A model generated the notes under the pieces. That model was given only the letters and a program-made list of their open reading frames with translations. It ran no database searches and was not told the DNA's origin. A stretch of 64,000 nt of DNA, from contig JAIQFV010000013.1 in NCBI GenBank assembly GCA_020073085.1, positions 62,001 through 126,000 on the forward strand. The letters run 5' to 3'. The stretch is from Terriglobia bacterium (GTDB lineage Bacteria; Acidobacteriota; Terriglobia; JAIQFV01). The stretch's first letter is position 1. Each line of letters begins with the position of its first letter. Of this stretch, positions 45,245 through 54,187 are shown piece by piece. The position numbers and the translations under genes were made by a program.

Positions 45245-45895
45245 ATGCCGAGAGGAACAATAGAAGCTGCCAGGGCAGCCCGCAGCGAGACGAATCCAAA
45301 GAGGACGCTCATTTACATTCCTATCGTTCACACACAGGCCGACATGGGTGCATTGGCCGAATCCATTAATCGCTTAAAGATCAAGAAGCTGGGCCGAAAG
45401 AGTTGGGAGCGCAACTTGGACCTCGTCGACAAATTGTGGAGCCAAATTGAACAGACCATCGAGAGTCTTGCTCTTGCTTATGAACAAGTTCGCCTCTACC
45501 AGGACGGTTTGCCGGTTTGCGGCAGGGAAGCCGAGATTGTCACCGATCTGGCAAAGGGAGGAAGTCGAAACTATCAATTGCTGGTGCGCCTGGGGCAAAA
45601 AGGGGCCACGTTGATGGGGACAGAATCTCCCGACCTCCTCGTTGAAGAGTATCAGCAAGCCAAACAGACATTTGCCACGGAGAAAACTGGAATTTCCCTC
45701 CAAGGAGAGATACGCCGGAAATCATCGAGAGATCCTTTGCTGGTGCGGCGCGATCAGTTTATTGCGCAACGCATCAACACGACTCTCCAACCCCTGGAAA
45801 CAGGACTGCTCTTCATAGGGATGCTCCATTCCGTCGGGCCCTGGCTTGACAGGGATATTCATGTTGTCCAACCGATTCATCCACTCCCTGCTTAA
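45245..45895 (+). CDS. Conserved-looking protein at the head of the gas vesicle cluster
   Basis: This is a 216-residue soluble protein of unknown function. It starts RTLIYIPIVHTQADMGALAE, has a long helical middle (KLWSQIEQTIESLALAYEQVRLYQDG), and ends GLLFIGMLHSVGPWLDRDIHV. The end pattern, hydrophobic strand then G-x-x-H, suggests a small alpha/beta hydrolase-like or nucleotide-binding fold, but I cannot name it. It is 15 bp upstream of the NtrC-type regulator and so probably in its operon. Confidence 0.65.
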   Translation: MPRGTIEAARAARSETNPKRTLIYIPIVHTQADMGALAESINRLKIKKLGRKSWERNLDLVDKLWSQIEQTIESLALAYEQVRLYQDGLPVCGREAEIVTDLAKGGSRNYQLLVRLGQKGATLMGTESPDLLVEEYQQAKQTFATEKTGISLQGEIRRKSSRDPLLVRRDQFIAQRINTTLQPLETGLLFIGMLHSVGPWLDRDIHVVQPIHPLPA

Positions 45896-45910
45896 AGAAG
45901 GATAACGACT

Positions 45911-47332
45911 GTGTCATCTGAGTCAACACCTGCCAGCAAGATTCTGATTGTGGACGATCAAAACGAAGTCTGTTCCGTTCTGTCCTGGTGTCTGGAGCGG
46001 GAGGGCATGATCCCGGTGGTGGCGCATACGGGAGAAGCTGGCTTGGAGAAGATACGCACGGAACATCCTGACGCCATGCTTCTGGACATACAGCTGCCGG
46101 ATAGCAATGGCCTGGAAATGTTGAAGCAGGTTAAAGGGCATGATGAAGATCTCCCGGTAATCCTCATCACCGGATATCCGGAGATCCGGACGGCGGTCGC
46201 GGCCATGCGTGCGGGGGCTCACGACTACCTTGCCAAACCCCTCAAGAACCATGAGGTGCTGCGAGTGGTCTTCCGGGCACTGAACGAACGAGCACTCAGG
46301 CGCAAGGTCCGACAACTCTCATCGCATGTCCTGGAAGGAGCCTCCTCATTGCTGGAATTCATGGGCCCGAGTGATGCGATCCGGCGGCTGGCCGCCGAGG
46401 TTGACCGGGTCGCCAAAACGAACTTCAGCGTCTTGATCTTGGGCGAGACCGGGGCCGGAAAAGAGCTGGTCGCCCACGCCATTCACCAGCTCAGTTCGAG
46501 AAGTGAAGGTCCGATTATGGCAGTGGATTGCGGGGCCATCCCTGAGCCGCTCCTGGAGAGCGAGCTGTTCGGGCACGAGAAAGGCGCCTACACAGGGGCC
46601 GATAAGCAGAAGATTGGCAGGTTCGAAATGGCGCACGGGGGAACGCTCTTTCTGGATGAAATCTCCAATATGCCGTGGGGCTCCCAGGCAAAGCTTTTGC
46701 GCGTGTTGCAGGAGAAGACCATTTACCGGATCGGCGGGAACCAACCGATTAAGACAGATGTGCGGGTCCTGGCGGCCAGCAATCGGGACCTGAACAAGTC
46801 GTCCGAGGAAGGGGCGTTCCGCCGTGATGTTTATTTTCGACTGAACGAATTTTCATTGGTGGTTCCATCCTTGCGTGAGCGTCAGGAGGATATTTTATAC
46901 CTCGCCAAGCGATTCATGGATTCCACCAACCTCGAGTTACAGAAGACGGTTCATGGTTTTACCCAATCGGCAGTTGACGCTTTGCTGGCCTATGAGTGGC
47001 CCGGAAACGTACGGCAGCTCCGCTCGATGATCCGCCGGGCCGTCCTGCTGGCGGACGAAAGTATTTCCGTGCAGCACCTGGGGATCAGAGCGCAGCCACA
47101 GGGGCCGAAAACGCCGGAGGCGGACAGCGAATCGACCGTCTTCGACTCATCCAAAGGGAGTCTTTCTCTGAGGGAAGTCATGGAGTGCAAGAAGGCGGCG
47201 ATTGAGCGGGAAATCCTGACTCAGGTCTTGCGCGAGACGGGCGGAAACAAAGCCAAGGCGGCCCGCTTGCTTCAGATCGATTACAAGACAATGCATTCGA
47301 AAGTCAAACAATACGGCATTTCGATCGACTAA
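45911..47332 (+). CDS. NtrC-type sigma-54 response regulator
   Basis: This 473-residue regulator has a receiver domain (residues 10-122, phospho-acceptor Asp59 in MLLDIQLPD and Lys in AKPLKN). The sigma-54 AAA+ domain has Walker A GETGAGKE from about residue 178 and the sigma-54 contact loop GAYTGA near 225, with FLDEISNM as Walker B. A C-terminal Fis-type helix-turn-helix (GGNKAKAARLLQIDYKTMHS) completes it. It should activate sigma-54 promoters when phosphorylated. A GTG start follows AAGGA. As the second gene of the gas vesicle cluster it is the likely switch for it; the kinase at 58003 may be its partner. GAFTGA is changed to GAYTGA, a known functional variant. Confidence 0.92.
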   Translation: MSSESTPASKILIVDDQNEVCSVLSWCLEREGMIPVVAHTGEAGLEKIRTEHPDAMLLDIQLPDSNGLEMLKQVKGHDEDLPVILITGYPEIRTAVAAMRAGAHDYLAKPLKNHEVLRVVFRALNERALRRKVRQLSSHVLEGASSLLEFMGPSDAIRRLAAEVDRVAKTNFSVLILGETGAGKELVAHAIHQLSSRSEGPIMAVDCGAIPEPLLESELFGHEKGAYTGADKQKIGRFEMAHGGTLFLDEISNMPWGSQAKLLRVLQEKTIYRIGGNQPIKTDVRVLAASNRDLNKSSEEGAFRRDVYFRLNEFSLVVPSLRERQEDILYLAKRFMDSTNLELQKTVHGFTQSAVDALLAYEWPGNVRQLRSMIRRAVLLADESISVQHLGIRAQPQGPKTPEADSESTVFDSSKGSLSLREVMECKKAAIEREILTQVLRETGGNKAKAARLLQIDYKTMHSKVKQYGISID

Positions 47333-47350
47333 AAAAGGAGAAGGAGGCTT

Positions 47351-47878
47351 ATGCAAGAAAGTCGAAGAGGGAAGAACTCGAGTACGGGATTAGAGGGGGG
47401 CCTGGGAGGGATGTTGAAAGGGCTGGGCGACCTGGTGGAAAAGCTGGGGGAACTTGCCGAAAACAACGGCGAACTTTCCAAGACCGGCGAAATCAACGAC
47501 GCCGGGAAAAAGCTCCGCGGAATTTACGGATTCACGGTCAAGGTGGGACTGGGTGACCAGGGGCCGCGTATCGAACCCTTTGGAAACATCCGTCGAGACA
47601 CGAAGTCGGGCCGGACCGAGGTCCGGGAAGTCCGCGAACCCATGTTGGACGTTTTTGAAGAAGAAGACCATGTCTTGATACTGGCGGAGTTACCGGGCAT
47701 CAGCAAGGAAGATCTTCGCGTCGATCTCAAGGACGATGTGCTCACCCTTTTTGCGGAGCGAGGAGACAAGAAATATCAGAAGGAAGTCCTCCTGCCGTGT
47801 GTTCTGTCCAAAGAGAAGATGCAGGTCAGCTGCAACAACGGGATCCTCGAGATCAAGTGCCCGAAGTCGTCGAAATGA
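47351..47878 (+). CDS. gvpH: Gas vesicle Hsp20-like protein GvpH
   Basis: This 175-residue protein has an alpha-crystallin/Hsp20 domain in its C-terminal half (residues ~95-172: PMLDVFEEEDHVLILAELPG; NNGILEIKCP). Its Gly/Leu/Glu-rich N-terminus (GGMLKGLGDLVEKLGELAEN) is typical of GvpH of gas vesicle clusters. GvpH is thought to act as a chaperone for aggregation-prone GvpA. It starts 18 bp after the regulator, with GGAGAAGGAGG upstream, and is followed 10 bp later by the CDC48-like ATPase, so these chaperone-type functions are joined. Confidence 0.85.
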   Translation: MQESRRGKNSSTGLEGGLGGMLKGLGDLVEKLGELAENNGELSKTGEINDAGKKLRGIYGFTVKVGLGDQGPRIEPFGNIRRDTKSGRTEVREVREPMLDVFEEEDHVLILAELPGISKEDLRVDLKDDVLTLFAERGDKKYQKEVLLPCVLSKEKMQVSCNNGILEIKCPKSSK

Positions 47879-47888
47879 AGGAGCAACC

Positions 47889-50012
47889 ATGGAAACAGCG
47901 GAAAAGCTGCTCAAGCTCAAAGTCAGTGAAGCGCTGAGCAAAGACGTAGGCCGGGCCTTCGCCCGCATGGGGCCGGAAGACATGGCCCGGTTGCAAGTCG
48001 AGGTCGGCGACATCGTCGAGGTGAATGGAAAGTCGAAGACGGTGTGCAAGGTCATGCCGGCCTATAAGGAGATACGAGACCAATCCCGAATTCAGTTGGA
48101 CGGTCTCACCCGGGAGAATGCCGGGACCGGGCTGGATGAGCATGTGGACGTGCGCCGGATCTCCTGTCCGCGCGCCCAGCGGATTGTGCTGGCTCCTACC
48201 AATATCACTCCTTCGGAACGGGATTTGGATTACATCGGGAGTCGCCTCGATGGCCTGCCCGTATTGGCGGACAATCGCATTCGCGCCACCCTCTTTGGAG
48301 CGCGCTGGGCGGACTTCAAGGTGGAGAGCACGGTTCCCAAGGGACCTGTTCTCATTGACCCAACCACTCAACTGGTCATCTCCAAAGGCGCAGCCGTCGA
48401 GGGGAAGGACCAGCGTGCCATTTCCTATGAAGACATTGGCGGTTTGAAGCCTCATCTGACGCGCATCCGTGAAATGATTGAACTGCCGCTGCGTTATCCG
48501 GAGGTGTTCGAGCGCCTGGGTATTGATCCTCCGAAGGGCGTGCTTCTTTACGGGCCTCCGGGATGCGGCAAAACGTTGATTGCCCGCGCCATTGCGCATG
48601 AAACCCAGGCGAATTTTTACGCCGTCAGCGGGCCCGAGATCATCCATAAGTTTTATGGTGAGAGTGAAGCGCATTTGCGCAAGATTTTCGAAGAGGCCAG
48701 CCAAAAGTCTCCCAGCATCATCTTTCTGGATGAGATTGATGCGATTGCCCCGAAGCGGGAGCAGGTTGTCGGAGAAGTGGAGAAGCGGGTGGTCGCTCAA
48801 CTGCTGGCGCTCATGGACGGGCTTTCGCAGCGGCGCAAGGTGATCGTCATCGCCGCAACGAACCTGCCTCAGGTCCTCGATCCTGCCCTGCGACGGCCGG
48901 GGCGTTTTGACCGGGAAATTGCTATCCCCATACCCGATCGTCACGGACGCGAGGACATCCTTGAAATCCACAGCCGGGGGATGCCCTTGGCCGAGAAGGT
49001 GGATCTGCCTCATCTGGCCGAAATCACCCACGGTTTTGTCGGGGCGGACCTCGAAGCATTGTGCCGGGAGGCCGCGATGATCTGTCTGCGGCGCATCATG
49101 CCTGATGTGGACTTTGGAATGGCCCACATCCCGTATGATCAGCTCTCCAAGCTCGAAGTGGTCATGGATGATTTTACCGAGGCCCTCCAAACCATCGAGC
49201 CTTCCGCCATGCGCGAGGTGTTCGTGGAAGTTCCCAATGTGCGCTGGGAGGATGTGGGCGGACTGGATGAGGTCAAAGCGCGCCTCGTGGAAGCCGTTGA
49301 GTGGCCGCTTCAGTTCCCTGACCTGTTTGCGCAGGCCGGGATCCGGCCTCCCAAGGGGATTCTGCTCAGCGGCCCACCCGGTTGCGGCAAGACCATGCTC
49401 GCCAAAGCCGTCGCCAGCGAGACCAAGGTAAATTTCATCTCGGTGAAAGGCCCGGAGTTGCTTTCCAAGTACATTGGTGAATCTGAAAAAGCCTTGCGGG
49501 AGATTTTTCGCAAGGCGCGGCAAGCGGCACCATGCATTGTGTTTTTCGATGAGATTGATGCGCTGGTTCCCAGCCGAGGCGCCGGGACCGCCGATTCGCA
49601 CGTCAGTGAGCGCGTCTTGAGCCAATTCCTCGCGGAACTGGATGGGGTGGAGGAGTTGAAGAAGGTCCTGGTGCTGGGGGCCACGAATCGGTTGGATATC
49701 CTGGATGCGGCCATTCTCCGGCCCGGCCGGTTTGACGAAATCCTGGAAATCCAGGTTCCGGACGAAGCCGGGCGTCGCGCGATCTTCAAGGTTCATTTGC
49801 GTGAAAAGCCCCTGGGGAAGGGGATCGACATCGAGGGGTTGGCGTCGCGCGCGGTGGATTTCAGCGGCGCGGACATCAGTTCCGTTTGCCACCATGCTGC
49901 CTTGCAGGCCATCCGCCGGGCGGTCAGTACAATTTCGGAATCAAATCCATCCGGTGTCCGGGTGGTGATTGAGGCGAGCGATTTGGAAGAGGCTTTCCTG
50001 CAGGTGCGTTGA
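47889..50012 (+). CDS. CDC48/p97-type double AAA+ ATPase in gas vesicle cluster
   Basis: This 707-residue protein has an N-terminal CDC48-N-like beta domain (residues 1-~180) and two AAA+ domains. D1 has Walker A GPPGCGKT at about 222 with Walker B IIFLDEIDAI. D2 has Walker A at about 495 with CIVFFDEIDAL. Both arginine-finger segments are present (RRPGRFDREI and LRPGRFDEIL). This is the archaeal VAT/eukaryotic p97 layout, a hexameric unfoldase or segregase. In bacteria it is uncommon and often found with gas vesicle genes. It probably remodels GvpA or vesicle assemblies; that role is inference. AAGGAG precedes ATG 47889. The gene is in tight order with gvpH and gvpF/L. Confidence 0.92.
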   Translation: METAEKLLKLKVSEALSKDVGRAFARMGPEDMARLQVEVGDIVEVNGKSKTVCKVMPAYKEIRDQSRIQLDGLTRENAGTGLDEHVDVRRISCPRAQRIVLAPTNITPSERDLDYIGSRLDGLPVLADNRIRATLFGARWADFKVESTVPKGPVLIDPTTQLVISKGAAVEGKDQRAISYEDIGGLKPHLTRIREMIELPLRYPEVFERLGIDPPKGVLLYGPPGCGKTLIARAIAHETQANFYAVSGPEIIHKFYGESEAHLRKIFEEASQKSPSIIFLDEIDAIAPKREQVVGEVEKRVVAQLLALMDGLSQRRKVIVIAATNLPQVLDPALRRPGRFDREIAIPIPDRHGREDILEIHSRGMPLAEKVDLPHLAEITHGFVGADLEALCREAAMICLRRIMPDVDFGMAHIPYDQLSKLEVVMDDFTEALQTIEPSAMREVFVEVPNVRWEDVGGLDEVKARLVEAVEWPLQFPDLFAQAGIRPPKGILLSGPPGCGKTMLAKAVASETKVNFISVKGPELLSKYIGESEKALREIFRKARQAAPCIVFFDEIDALVPSRGAGTADSHVSERVLSQFLAELDGVEELKKVLVLGATNRLDILDAAILRPGRFDEILEIQVPDEAGRRAIFKVHLREKPLGKGIDIEGLASRAVDFSGADISSVCHHAALQAIRRAVSTISESNPSGVRVVIEASDLEEAFLQVR

Positions 50013-50042
50013 TCGACCTACCGAAAGGGGGGGTTCCACAAA

Positions 50043-50861
50043 GTGGAAAAGAATGCCACGGGAGTCTATTTGTTCTGCATTGCCCGATCGAACCTTGTGG
50101 GGGAGCTCAACGCATCGGGCTTGGATGTTCAACACCCTCTTTCCGTATTTCGCCATTCACCCGACCTCTGTGCTGTGGTGAGCGAAGTGGCACTAAAGGA
50201 TTTCTGCGGCCCGGAGGCCGAACTCTGCTTGCAGGAACTCGGCTGGATCGGACCGCGCGCAGTCAATCACGAGGCCGTGGTCGAGGAAGTCATGGCCTGT
50301 TCCCCGGTGCTTCCGGCGCGTTTTGGCACGTTGTTCTCATCGCAAGAGAAGTTGAGAAAGTTCTTGGACGTTCATGGCGAAATCATAACCCACTATCTTG
50401 ACCGGATCAGGGGGCGAAGTGAATGGTCGGTCAAGGGCCTGCTTCATCGAAAGCAGGCCCAGCAGGCATTGTTGTCCAAAGGCCTGACGGATCGGCGCGA
50501 TGATCTCGCGGTCTTGCCTCCAGGGACCCGGTATTTTGAAGAACGGCGGATTCAGCAAGAGGCCGACAAGGAATTCACACACTGGCTCAACCAGACCTGC
50601 CGAGAGGTGGCGGGAGATCTCCAGAATCATGCGTCGGATTTTTGTGAGTGTGAAAAGGTGCCTCGGGAGCGGCAAGAGAACGGAGTCGAGGAGGTCTTGA
50701 ACTGGGCATTTCTTCTGCCGGAGGAGGCCCTTCCCGCATTTCGAGAGTCCATTCGGCGGATGAACTTCGAGCACGGGCCGCAAGGGTTGCGTTTTGAACT
50801 CTCCGGACCCTGGCCTCCCTATCGCTTTGTTCCTCCTCTTTCAATGGATGCCGTCGCATGA
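50043..50861 (+). CDS. gvpF/L: Gas vesicle protein GvpF/GvpL, copy 1
   Basis: This 272-residue protein is of the GvpF/GvpL family. Conserved features are the N-terminal TGVYLFCIAR, HEAVVEEVMACSPVLPARFGTLF, and the C-terminal hallmark LSGPWPPYRFV. GvpF binds GvpA and may keep it from premature polymerisation; GvpL is a minor or accessory factor. The GTG start follows a GGGGGG tract. Its end overlaps the start of the next gvpF/L by ATGA, so the two are translationally coupled. Confidence 0.9.
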   Translation: MEKNATGVYLFCIARSNLVGELNASGLDVQHPLSVFRHSPDLCAVVSEVALKDFCGPEAELCLQELGWIGPRAVNHEAVVEEVMACSPVLPARFGTLFSSQEKLRKFLDVHGEIITHYLDRIRGRSEWSVKGLLHRKQAQQALLSKGLTDRRDDLAVLPPGTRYFEERRIQQEADKEFTHWLNQTCREVAGDLQNHASDFCECEKVPRERQENGVEEVLNWAFLLPEEALPAFRESIRRMNFEHGPQGLRFELSGPWPPYRFVPPLSMDAVA

Positions 50862-51562
50862 GTTGTCTTCTTTATTGTGTCTTTCCCGGTGGGCTTCCTC
50901 CCGACCTCGAAATGCCCGCCGGGGTAGGGGGACCCCCGGTGTTTCTTGTGGAGCACAAAGGGTTATCCGCCGTGCTCTCTGAACTCCCCCCATCCGACTC
51001 TCCTCCGGGCATCTCCGAAATCCTCGCTTATGAACAAGTGGTTGAGTTCTTTCATCGCCAGCGGACGGTCATTCCCATGCGCTATGGATGTCGACCCCAG
51101 ACTGCTTCCGAGGCCATCAGGCTGTTAGAGGAACATTACAGCGAATATGAAGTTCTGCTTCGGAAACTCGAAGGGTCGGTCGAGATGGGTATTCAGGTCT
51201 TGTCTGAAAATTTGGGCGACCAAGCTGACCCGAACGGCTCCGGGGTGGCGGCCGAATCACTTCTCCCCGGTCTGTCCGGAACCGACTACCTGGCGGCGAA
51301 GCGGTTGCATTATCTCAGTATTGACCGTGGAACGCGGCAGCAGAGCAGGCTCGTGCAAACCCTGTGCAGTATGCTCGAGGGTTTGTATGCCGATCACAAA
51401 ATCGAAGCACGACCTTTGGCCAATGGCCGGCTTCAATCGATCTATTTCCTTGTTCCCCGCGACGCGATCGCATCGTTCCGTCAGACTGCGCAAGAAATTT
51501 TCAAAAAACAGAACGCCAAATTACTCCTGAGCGGTCCCTGGCCGCCGTACAACTTTGTTTAA
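50858..51562 (+). CDS. gvpF/L: Gas vesicle protein GvpF/GvpL, copy 2
   Basis: This 234-residue member is shorter than copies 1 and 3. It shows the family blocks FHRQRTVIPMRYG, IRLLEEHYSEYEVLLRKLEGSVEMGIQV and the C-terminal LLLSGPWPPYNFV. Its start overlaps copy 1 by four bases. The ~300 bp between it and gvpA hold the likely control elements of the structural gene. Confidence 0.9.
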   Translation: MSCLLYCVFPGGLPPDLEMPAGVGGPPVFLVEHKGLSAVLSELPPSDSPPGISEILAYEQVVEFFHRQRTVIPMRYGCRPQTASEAIRLLEEHYSEYEVLLRKLEGSVEMGIQVLSENLGDQADPNGSGVAAESLLPGLSGTDYLAAKRLHYLSIDRGTRQQSRLVQTLCSMLEGLYADHKIEARPLANGRLQSIYFLVPRDAIASFRQTAQEIFKKQNAKLLLSGPWPPYNFV

Positions 51563-51860
51563 TTCCCGCACGACAGTTCCGAGGAATCCTGAATGATACT
51601 GCCCGAGGTGATTCAGAATACAGGATTCATTGCCTCACCTGGCCCATTCCCGCTATGGAAAGAAATCCTCAATCCGTTTTGCGCCGCGAGGGGTGGTTCC
51701 GTCTCACTCGCGTTACTCCCTTGGATTCAAGGCCACGCACATAATCAGCAGATTGTCTTTCGATTGGCATCCGCCGTGCACTAACTAAGAACGAACACGG
51801 GCTACACAAAGGAGCCCGATCCAAACAGGGTAACAAGTTACCCGGAAAGGAATAAAACAG
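51563..51860 (+). promoter_or_regulatory. Leader region of gvpA with hairpin before the ribosome site
   Basis: No credible gene lies in this 298-bp gap. Just before gvpA, GGGTAA (51828-51833) pairs with TTACCC (51838-51843) around a CAAG tetraloop. The ribosome site GGAAAGGA follows directly. A 5' hairpin at this place could stabilise the message for the most abundant product. I could not identify a clear promoter. Confidence 0.45.
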
Positions 51861-52079
51861 ATGGCAAAGATTCAGAAGTCTACAGATTCTTCGAGCTTGG
51901 CGGAAGTGGTCGATCGGATTCTTGATAAGGGTATCGTGATTGACGCATGGGCAAAGGTGTCGTTGGTTGGAATCGAGCTGCTTTCAATCGAAGCCCGCGT
52001 TGTGATCGCTTCAGTTGAGACCTACCTGAAGTATGCCGAGGCCATCGGCCTCACAGCCAGTGCTGCCGTTCCGGCGTAG
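51861..52079 (+). CDS. gvpA: Gas vesicle structural protein GvpA
   Basis: GvpA (72 residues) is the small hydrophobic protein that forms the gas vesicle shell ribs. The sequence has the expected pattern [20 protein letters not shown], then [20 protein letters not shown] and [14 protein letters not shown]. The helix-beta-beta-helix core is complete and the C-terminal tail is short. The gene is isolated by ~300 bp upstream and ~115 bp downstream, each with a hairpin, which fits separate, high expression. Confidence 0.97.
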   Translation: MAKIQKSTDSSSLAEVVDRILDKGIVIDAWAKVSLVGIELLSIEARVVIASVETYLKYAEAIGLTASAAVPA

Positions 52080-52119
52080 GATGCCAGAGCGTTGCGAGCG
52101 CTAAAGAAACTGTCAAGTG

Positions 52120-52142
52120 GGGGGGCCGAGATCCGGCCCTCC
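52120..52142 (+). other. Hairpin downstream of gvpA
   Basis: GGGGGGCCG (52120-52128) pairs with CGGCCCTCC (52134-52142) with one G-T wobble around AGATC, 41 bp after the gvpA stop. No T-run follows, so it may act as a 3' stabiliser or partial attenuator rather than a full terminator. The next gene starts 54 bp later. Confidence 0.5.
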
Positions 52143-52195
52143 TCTAGACAGAACAAATCAGGTACACCCAGCCAATAACTATAAGGAGGACGACA

Positions 52196-52486
52196 GTGGG
52201 AAGATTTGCAGAAGACATGAACCGATTGTGCGGAGAAATCCAGAACCTGAGAACAAACCGCCGGGAGTTCCGGAGTGAACTGAATGAACAAAAGAAAGCA
52301 CGTCGAACGGAAGTCGTCGAAATGTGCGTGGAGATTGCAGAAAATCTTGCCGGGAGAGCGAAACGTGCCCGCGGGAACCGCCTGGCATTCTTGAGAAATT
52401 TGAAGCAGGGAGTGGCCGAGCAAAAGCAGAATGTCAGGGCCGATCTCGCCATGGCCCGCCGCGTGTGGGTGGGTAAGGCGGCGTAG
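52196..52486 (+). CDS. Coiled-coil protein of the gas vesicle cluster, paralogue 1
   Basis: This 96-residue, highly charged, helical protein (RTNRREFRSELNEQKKARRT; KQGVAEQKQNVRADLAMARR) has no recognised domain. It aligns without gaps over ~80 residues with the first half of the next protein (52603). A GTG start lies six bases after AAGGAGG, a very strong ribosome site. Its place right after gvpA suggests a role in vesicle assembly, anchoring or clustering; this is inference. Confidence 0.7.
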   Translation: MGRFAEDMNRLCGEIQNLRTNRREFRSELNEQKKARRTEVVEMCVEIAENLAGRAKRARGNRLAFLRNLKQGVAEQKQNVRADLAMARRVWVGKAA

Positions 52487-52602
52487 TTGACGTTCCGTGC
52501 TGCGGGGCATCATCTCCCAGAATGAAAGTCGGGGCGCTCCGGCGGAATCAGACGCCACCCCGATTGGACCGCAAGGAATCACAGGAGAGGGCAAGGAGAA
52601 TC

Positions 52603-53088
52603 ATGATAAACGTATTGACAGAAGGCTTGACAAGAATTCACGACGAGATCCTGGCGTTGCGACAAGAACGCGGAGACCTGATCGGTGACTTGCACCAGGA
52701 GGCCACCGATCGGAAGTCAGCGGTGTCTCAGATGCTCGCGACGTTTTCAAAGGATCTTTCGGAAACGGTCCGGAGAAATAGAAAGAATCGAACGGACTTT
52801 ATGGCGAATCTCCGGGAAACGGTGTCCAACCTACAGCAGGAAGTGCGCCTTGAACTGGGAGAGGCCCAGCAGGCACTGGCAACCTTGCGAATGTCGGGAC
52901 CAAAGGGTTTGGAACCATCGAAGGCACGAAGGAACCAGGAAACCAGAACAACCCTGCAGGGCAAGGAAAACCGACCGGTGGGCCGCAACGAAGCGGTTGA
53001 GGGGCGTGACCATGAACCGGGAGGCCGGAAGGATGAGGCCACGCCAAAGAAATCCAAGCTCTCTGCGCTGAGGCGGAATCGAAAATGA
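52603..53088 (+). CDS. Coiled-coil protein of the gas vesicle cluster, paralogue 2
   Basis: This 161-residue protein has an N-terminal ~90-residue coiled coil (IHDEILALRQERGDLIGDLH; RRNRKNRTDFMANLRETVSN) that is paralogous to the preceding gene. A ~70-residue basic, Gly/Arg/Lys-rich, probably disordered tail follows. ATG 52603 follows AAGGAG; the frame is open to 52522. Its stop overlaps the gvpN start by ATGA, so it is translationally coupled to gvpN. Confidence 0.7.
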   Translation: MINVLTEGLTRIHDEILALRQERGDLIGDLHQEATDRKSAVSQMLATFSKDLSETVRRNRKNRTDFMANLRETVSNLQQEVRLELGEAQQALATLRMSGPKGLEPSKARRNQETRTTLQGKENRPVGRNEAVEGRDHEPGGRKDEATPKKSKLSALRRNRK

Positions 53089-54185
53089 ACCTCGCAGAGA
53101 AGCAATATGCGCATGAAAGCCTCCCCCCGGGCCCTTTTCAAGCCACGCTCCAACGAAGGGAAAAACGACCCATGAGTGTTGAAGCTTCCAATTTGATCGC
53201 CGAGCCGAGCCTGCAAATCCTGCCGGAAGAATCCAATGTCCAGCCCGAGCCCAGCGAGTCGTTTGTTTCTACGCCTTATATTCAAGCCTTAACGGCCCGC
53301 GGCATGACCTACCTCGATGCCGGATATGCGTTGCATTTCGCAGGTCCGGCCGGGGCGGGAAAGACGACTCTGGCCTTCCATGTGGCCGCGAAGCTCGGGC
53401 GCCCGGTCGTGCTGATCCATGGCGATGACGAGTTTGCGAGCTCGGACCTGGTGGGGAAAGACTCCGGCTATCATAAGTCCAAACTGGTCGACAACTACAT
53501 CCACTCCGTGGTCAAGACCGAAGAGAGCATGAGCACCCTGTGGCAGGACCACCGGTTGACCACCGCCTGCCTGAACGGATACACACTCATTTACGATGAA
53601 TTCAATCGTTCTCGCCCGGAGGCGAACAACGTGCTCCTCAGCGTGCTCGAGGGAAAGATTTTGAATCTGCCCAAGATGCGCCGCTCCGGAGAGGGATACC
53701 TGCGGGTTCACGAAGATTTTCATGCCATCCTGACCTCGAACCCTGAAGAGTACGCCGGCGTGCATAAAACGCAAGACGCCCTGCTGGATCGCATGATCAC
53801 GATTAACCTGAGTTACTTTGACCGGGAGACCGAGATTGAGGTGGCCATGGCGAAATCAGGCCTGGCCCGTCCCGATGTCGAGAGAATTGTCGATATCGTC
53901 AGAGAGCTCCGGGACGTGGGAGTCAATAATCATCGTCCCACCATCCGGGCGAGCATCGCCCTGGCCCGGATCCTTTCTCAAGCGAGCGCGTCTGCCCTGA
54001 TCGATGACCCGTCCTTTTCGGCCATCTGCCATGACGTGCTCAACACCGACACGGCAAAAGTCACGCGCGAAGGACAACCGCTCATGAGAGAGAAGGTGGA
54101 AGAGGCCATCCGGAAGGTCTGCGGAAACCAGCAGGGAAGACAGCGCAGGAACAATCATCGGGCCAGTTCAACCTCAAAGGAGTAA
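53085..54185 (+). CDS. gvpN: Gas vesicle AAA+ ATPase GvpN
   Basis: GvpN is a MoxR-type AAA+ ATPase needed for efficient vesicle growth. The 366-residue product has FVSTPYIQALTARGMTYLDAG, Walker A GPAGAGKT (from residue 87), Walker B LIYDEFNRSRPE (Asp171) and the sensor-like ILTSNPEEYAG. All are in the expected order. The ATG at 53085 overlaps the upstream stop; an ATG at 53172 is a credible alternative and nearer to the family start. The ~25-residue C-terminal tail is basic. Both a GvpN and a CDC48-like ATPase occur in this cluster. Confidence 0.95.
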   Translation: MNLAEKQYAHESLPPGPFQATLQRREKRPMSVEASNLIAEPSLQILPEESNVQPEPSESFVSTPYIQALTARGMTYLDAGYALHFAGPAGAGKTTLAFHVAAKLGRPVVLIHGDDEFASSDLVGKDSGYHKSKLVDNYIHSVVKTEESMSTLWQDHRLTTACLNGYTLIYDEFNRSRPEANNVLLSVLEGKILNLPKMRRSGEGYLRVHEDFHAILTSNPEEYAGVHKTQDALLDRMITINLSYFDRETEIEVAMAKSGLARPDVERIVDIVRELRDVGVNNHRPTIRASIALARILSQASASALIDDPSFSAICHDVLNTDTAKVTREGQPLMREKVEEAIRKVCGNQQGRQRRNNHRASSTSKE

Positions 54186-54187
54186 TC

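Noticed and set aside
47853-49895. 680-codon open frame antisense to the CDC48-like gene
   Set aside because: It mirrors the codon pattern of a clearly real AAA+ gene, has no ribosome site and does not resemble a protein. The 436-codon frame antisense to ggt (35501-36811) is rejected for the same reason.
51593-51784. 63-codon open frame between gvpF/L copy 2 and gvpA
   Set aside because: It lacks a ribosome site and protein-like pattern, and overlaps the probable leader region of gvpA.
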